NCBI GenBank assembly: GCA_005887855.1
Contig: VBQB01000205.1
Span: 1-8,902 of the forward strand
DNA length: 8,902 bases
Origin: Verrucomicrobiota bacterium
GTDB taxonomy: Bacteria; Verrucomicrobiota; Verrucomicrobiae; Chthoniobacterales; UBA10450
Direction of reading: 5' to 3'
Below are positions 5,599-8,902 of the stretch, in pieces. Numbering within the stretch: position 1 is the first letter of the stretch; every line of letters starts with the position of its first letter. A program made the translations under genes and the position numbers. The notes under the pieces were generated by a model. The model was not told where the DNA came from, did not search any database, and was given only the letters and a program-made list of their open reading frames with translations.

Positions 5599-8307
5599 GT
5601 GAATCTAAACGAACAAAATCGGGCCGAACTCACCGTTCGTGGCCTGATTATCGGAACCATCATCACGCTGGTCTTGACCGCGGCCAATGTGTACTGCGGC
5701 CTTAAGGCGGGTCTCACTTTTTCTACGTCGATTCCGGCGGCGGTGATTTCGATGGCGATTCTACGCGGGTTTCGAGGTGCGACGATCCAGGAGAACAACA
5801 TCGTGCAGACGGTGGCGTCGGCGGCAGGCACGCTGTCGTCGATCATTTTCGTCTTGCCCGGTCTGATCATGATCGGCTGGTGGACTGAGTTTCCCTTCTG
5901 GATCTCGTTGGCGATTTGTGCACTCGGCGGAATTCTCGGCGTGATGTATTCAATTCCGTTGCGACGCGCCTTGGTCACGACATCGGACCTGCCCTATCCG
6001 GAAGGCGTTGCGTGCGCAGAAGTTTTGAAAGTCGGCAGTGGTGGCGAAGCCAAGGACGCTTCCGATATCGAGCACGGGCGCGCCGGTCTGCTTGCGGTTG
6101 TGTGGGGATCGATCGTTGCTGCGGTGTTCGCGATTATTGTCGCAACACAAATTTTCGCGGCAGACGTCGCCCAAACTTTCCGAATTGGCAAGCGCGGTGC
6201 CGTGAGCGGTTACGATTTCTCATTGTCATTCTTGCTGTTCGGGATCGGGCACTTGGTTGGTCTCTCAGTTGGTCTCGCCATGCTCGTCGGGGCGATAATT
6301 GGTTGGGGCTGGGGCGTGCCTCACTATTCGGCGATTGCTGGTGATCTCACGACGGCGGCTGCGACGCTCGCGCAAAAAACTTGGAGCACGAAAGTCCGTT
6401 TTCTTGGCGCCGGCGCGATTGGCGTTTCAGCGATCTGGACGTTGCTCAAACTGGTGAAGCCTGTTGCCAGCGGGCTCGCTGGCGCAATGGCGGCATCGCG
6501 CGCGCGCAAGGCCGGCAAAGCAGACACGCTGCCGATCACCGAGCGCGACATTCCCATCGGCATCGTCGGTTTGGTCACGTTAGTTTGCATGTTGCCGATC
6601 GCGTGGTTGCTCGGCTATTTCGGCAACACCAGCGGCCTCGGTGCGCATCTCCCAACGCTCATCATCGGCGGCGTTGCTTATGTCGTGCTTATGAGCTTCT
6701 TCGTTTCAGCGGTGTGCGGTTACATGGCGGGACTGATCGGTTCGTCCAACAGTCCGCTCTCGGGTATTGGAATTTTAGTGGTGATCGGCGCGGCCTTGCT
6801 GCTGGTGGTTGGCGTGAAACCGTATGTCGGTCCGGATGCGGGCAAAGCGCTGATGGCGTTCGCTCTTTTTACAACCGCCGTGATTTTCTCTGTCGCCGCA
6901 ATCGCCAACAATAACCTTCAGGATCTCAAAACCGGCCAGTTGGTTGACGCGACACCGTGGAAACAACAAGTCGCGTTGGTGATCGGCGTCGTTGCCGGCG
7001 CGATCGTGATCCCACCCGTGCTCGATCTGATGAATCACGCTTATGGTTTCATGGGCGCACCGGGTGCCGAAACGCGCCCAAATCCATTGCCCGCGCCGCA
7101 GGCCGGCCTGATCTCGTCGTTAGCGCGCGGCGTTATCGCTGCGGACATCGACTGGAGTCTCATCCGCACCGGCGCATTGATCGGCGTCTGCATAATTTTG
7201 TTGGATGAAATTCTAGCGCGTACGACGAAACACATGCGCCTTCCGCCGCTGGCAGTCGGACTCGGGATTTATTTGCCGACGCAGAGCACGCTCATGATTG
7301 TCGTCGGCGCGGTTGCCGACTGGTTCTTCGAGAGGCGAGCCGATCGAACTCCAAAGCCGGAAGCGACTAAGCAGCTCGGTGTGTTGCTCGCGTCGGGGTT
7401 GATCGTGGGCGAGAGCGTGCCCCTCGTCGTTATCTCTGCGATTGTCGCGTTCTCCGGCAAAGCGGCTCCACTGGCGCTGGCTTTATCGGTGGATTTTGCG
7501 AATGGCCACTACAAAATCGACATGAAACGAGAATGGAATTGGCCGATCTGGGTTGGTTTTGTTGTGGTGCTCGCTGGATTGTTCTCGTACGGGTTTTTCA
7601 CCCGGTTTCCCATCACACGCGATTTCCCCTGGGCAAACCTTTTGCTCTTTGGAATTGGCACTGCGTTGTTAATCGTGGGCCTCTTTCGCGCATTTGGCCG
7701 GCCGCAAGTTTATCGCGGTAAAGTCTTCGGTTCGATACTTACGGCGATCGCTCTGTTTCTTTTCCTTTTTTTTGGTTACGAAATTTTTTACGTCCTGCGC
7801 CAGGTTCCGCTCTCCACTCACGCGCCACGCGTTGGCGAAAGGGCGCCGGACTTCATATTGCTGGATCAAAACGAGCAGCCGGTCGGCCTAGGCGATTTGC
7901 TTTCCGGCTCAAGGGGTACAGTGCTGATTTTCTATCGCGGCTTTTGGTGACCACTTTGCAACTCCGAGTTACGGAGTTTCCAGCAAAAGCTTTCGGAGTT
8001 CGATACGCGTGGCATCCGCGTCGTTGGTATTAGCGTCGATCCACCCGACATTAACCGGCGGCAATCGCAAAAAAGCGGCTATACATTTCCGTTGCTTTCC
8101 GATGCTAAAGCAGAAGTGATTCGCCGCTACGATGTGCTGCATCGCGGGTCGGGGCCAAAAGGCTCGGATATCGCACGACCCGCCGAGTTTCTGATCGATT
8201 CCAGCAGAATCGTTCGCTGGGTTAATCTTACCGACAACATCGCGGTTCGTGCGCGGCCGGAGCAAGTTCTCACCGCCTTGAATCAAATTGAGCCGGCAGG
8301 GCGGTAA
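5599..8307 (+). CDS. OPT-family transporter fused to a membrane-anchored peroxiredoxin-like domain, with in-frame UGA (probable selenocysteine)
   Basis: Read through TGA 7948-7950, the frame encodes 902 residues. Residues 1 to about 667 are an OPT (oligopeptide transporter, PF03169-type) permease with many membrane segments. They include ANVYCGLKAGLTFSTSIPAA, ENNIVQTVASAAGTLSS, SDLPYPEGVACAEVLKVG, GYMAGLIGSSNSPLSGIGI and LASGLIVGES. Bacterial members are thought to carry peptides or metal chelates; the substrate here is unknown. From about residue 672 (ITRDFPW) two more membrane segments lead to a redoxin domain: VGERAPDFILLDQNEQPVGL, VLIFYRGFW, UGA (784), PLC (785-787), VVGISVDPPD, FPLLSDAKAEVIRRYDVLH, DIARPAEFLID and a normal TAA. 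UGA sits at the catalytic Cys of the family's WCPxC motif, giving UxxC, with a SECIS-like hairpin just downstream. GTG 5599 is chosen because the conserved N-terminus follows it. TTG 5524 in frame would add 25 residues. If UGA is read as stop, a 783-residue transporter with a useless redoxin stub results. Confidence 0.87.
7948..7950 (+). other. In-frame UGA, probable selenocysteine codon
   Basis: TGA lies between TGG (Trp) and CCA (Pro), in frame with about 350 further bases of redoxin coding sequence. Relatives with cysteine read WCPxC at this spot, so UGA replaces the peroxidatic Cys (TGC or TGT differ by one base). The second Cys of the motif is kept (TGC 7957-7959). The same-frame ATG at 8092 is too far downstream to restore an active domain. 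A Cys-to-stop mutation or a base-call error would look the same at this codon alone. Confidence 0.75.
7951..7989 (+). promoter_or_regulatory. SECIS-like hairpin directly downstream of the UGA
   Basis: AACTCCG (7960-7966) pairs perfectly with CGGAGTT (7972-7978) around the 5-base loop AGTTA, which holds a GU at 7968-7969, 18-19 bases after the UGA. Below it TTTGC (7955-7959) pairs with GCAAA (7983-7987), leaving a one-sided bulge TCCA (7979-7982). Bacterial SECIS elements are hairpins inside the coding region just after UGA, with a G (often GU) in the apical loop roughly 16-37 bases downstream, bound by elongation factor SelB. The form fits; no computed energy or covariation is available here. 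Confidence 0.7.
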
Positions 8308-8319
8308 TTGACGACGCTC

Positions 8320-8341
8320 CGCTGAATCAATAACTTCAGCG
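8320..8341 (+). terminator. Weak hairpin between the redoxin fusion gene and the next gene
   Basis: CGCTGAA (8320-8326) pairs with TTCAGCG (8335-8341) around an 8-base loop, 12 bases after the TAA of the fusion gene and 3 bases before the next GTG start. No T-run follows, so it is at best a partial terminator or mRNA-stabilising stem, and it could hide the start of the downstream gene. Confidence 0.25.
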
Positions 8342-8344
8342 CGC

Positions 8345-8902
8345 GTGCATTCCGAATTGGAACAACTACTCATTCTGCAGGATCGAGACCAAAAGATCAG
8401 ACAGATTCGGACCGAAATTGAGACCGTGCCGCTCCGGCGCAGCAGCTTGGAAGCGCAATTGGCAGCAAGCAAGGCGAGCGTGGAAACGCTTAAGCACAAA
8501 GCGCGACAGGTGGAAGTCGATCGCAAGAGACTTGAGCTCGATGTTGGGACTCGCACCGAGACGATCTCACGACTCAAGACGCAGCAATACCAGACCCGCA
8601 AGAATGAGGAATTTCGGGCAATCGGGCACGAGATCGAGCGTTACGAAAATGAAATTCGGAAGATAGAGGACGACGAGTTGGAACTGATGGTACTGGCCGA
8701 CAAGGTCAAGGCAGACTTGGCTGAAGAACAAAAGAAAGCAACTGCAGCTCAAAACTCGATCGCACGGCAAACAGCTGACCTGGAAGAAAAGTCGAAAGCC
8801 TTGGAGTCGCAGCTACAAGGATTAAGCAAGGAGCGCTCGGAGTTGGCCGGAAAAATTGATGAGGATTTGCTCGGTCGCTTCGAACGTCTCTTCAAAAGCA
8901 AG
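8345..8902 (+). CDS. Coiled-coil protein of the C4-type zinc ribbon (zf-RING_7) family, C-terminus cut by window edge
   Basis: The frame from GTG 8345 is open to the right edge: 186 residues. It begins HSELEQLLILQDRDQKIRQI, then runs almost entirely as charged helix with heptad-like Leu/Ile spacing (roughly 5-165), a long antiparallel coiled coil. The block QQYQTRKNEEFRAIGHEIER (about 80-100) is typical of this family, in which a conserved K-N-x-E-[FY] lies at the tip of the coiled coil. DLLGRFERLFKSK near the edge matches the segment just before the C-terminal four-cysteine zinc ribbon, which must lie beyond the window. Members are widespread and often linked to nucleic-acid binding or protein secretion (CT398/CdsZ in Chlamydia); the exact role is unsettled. 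GTG is the first plausible start after an in-frame TGA at 8309. There is no clear ribosome binding site. It is 37 bases behind the redoxin fusion gene and may be co-transcribed with it. Confidence 0.85.
   Translation, partial: MHSELEQLLILQDRDQKIRQIRTEIETVPLRRSSLEAQLAASKASVETLKHKARQVEVDRKRLELDVGTRTETISRLKTQQYQTRKNEEFRAIGHEIERYENEIRKIEDDELELMVLADKVKADLAEEQKKATAAQNSIARQTADLEEKSKALESQLQGLSKERSELAGKIDEDLLGRFERLFKSK

Noticed and set aside
5502..5978. A 158-codon minus-strand frame opposite the transporter N-terminus
   Set aside because: It is a shadow of the OPT coding sequence, with no recognisable domain and no plausible start context.
8092..8307. A separate small gene starting at ATG 8092
   Set aside because: It begins in the middle of the redoxin fold (MLSDAKAEVIRRY) and lacks the active site; it is the tail of the fusion protein in the same frame.
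7969..8601. A 210-codon minus-strand open frame across the redoxin domain and the next gene
   Set aside because: It runs antisense to two recognisable coding regions (redoxin and coiled-coil protein), and its translation resembles nothing and is rich in Ser/Cys/Arg as expected of a shadow frame.
1..8902. tRNA or rRNA genes, CRISPR arrays, insertion sequences, attachment sites
   Set aside because: No cloverleaf-like sequences, spaced repeats, transposase-like proteins or long terminal repeats were seen on reading.

Overview
The window looks like a chromosomal segment of a free-living Gram-negative-type bacterium, most likely from the Verrucomicrobiota (soil Spartobacteria/Chthoniobacterales-like). 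This is an inference from the moderately GC-rich coding style, the scarcity of clear Shine-Dalgarno sites, the frequent GTG/TTG starts, and the look of the RsfS, OPT and zinc-ribbon proteins. There are no tRNA or rRNA genes, no CRISPR array and no insertion sequence. Coding density is very high.

Layout, left to right. (1) A minus-strand gene runs off the left edge (774 to 1). It encodes a secreted protein of unknown function with a GIGH motif reminiscent of lysozymes. (2) Divergent from it, 835-1593 encodes an exported FKBP-type prolyl isomerase. (3) A minus-strand pair, nadD then rsfS, runs from 2613 to 1688. The rsfS start appears to be ATA instead of ATG, at the point where the two genes overlap. 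(4) Divergent from nadD, a nagZ-like glycoside hydrolase occupies 2720-3820; the gap between them carries two small arrays of 7-bp repeats. (5) Converging on nagZ with overlapping stop codons is a Tat-exported flavin amine oxidase (5388 to 3817), split by two single-base frameshifts of opposite sign. (6) Divergent from that, 5599-8307 is one long frame interrupted by a single in-frame TGA: an OPT-family membrane transporter fused to a membrane-anchored peroxiredoxin-like domain. (7) The start of a coiled-coil, zinc-ribbon type protein (8345 onward) runs off the right edge.

The most interesting signal is in (6). The in-frame TGA at 7948-7950 lies exactly where the redoxin family has its catalytic cysteine (FYRGFW-[TGA]-PLC, so a UxxC motif). 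It is followed at once by a perfect 7-bp hairpin with a GU-containing loop, at the distance expected of a bacterial SECIS element. The frame then continues through a complete redoxin domain to a normal TAA. This points to a selenoprotein that an ordinary gene caller would cut into a transporter and an orphan fragment. The main caution is that the nearby amine oxidase has two indels, so sequence errors or gene decay must be excluded.

Functionally the segment mixes housekeeping genes (NAD synthesis, ribosome silencing, cell-wall recycling, envelope folding) with envelope redox and transport functions. No single pathway links all of them.
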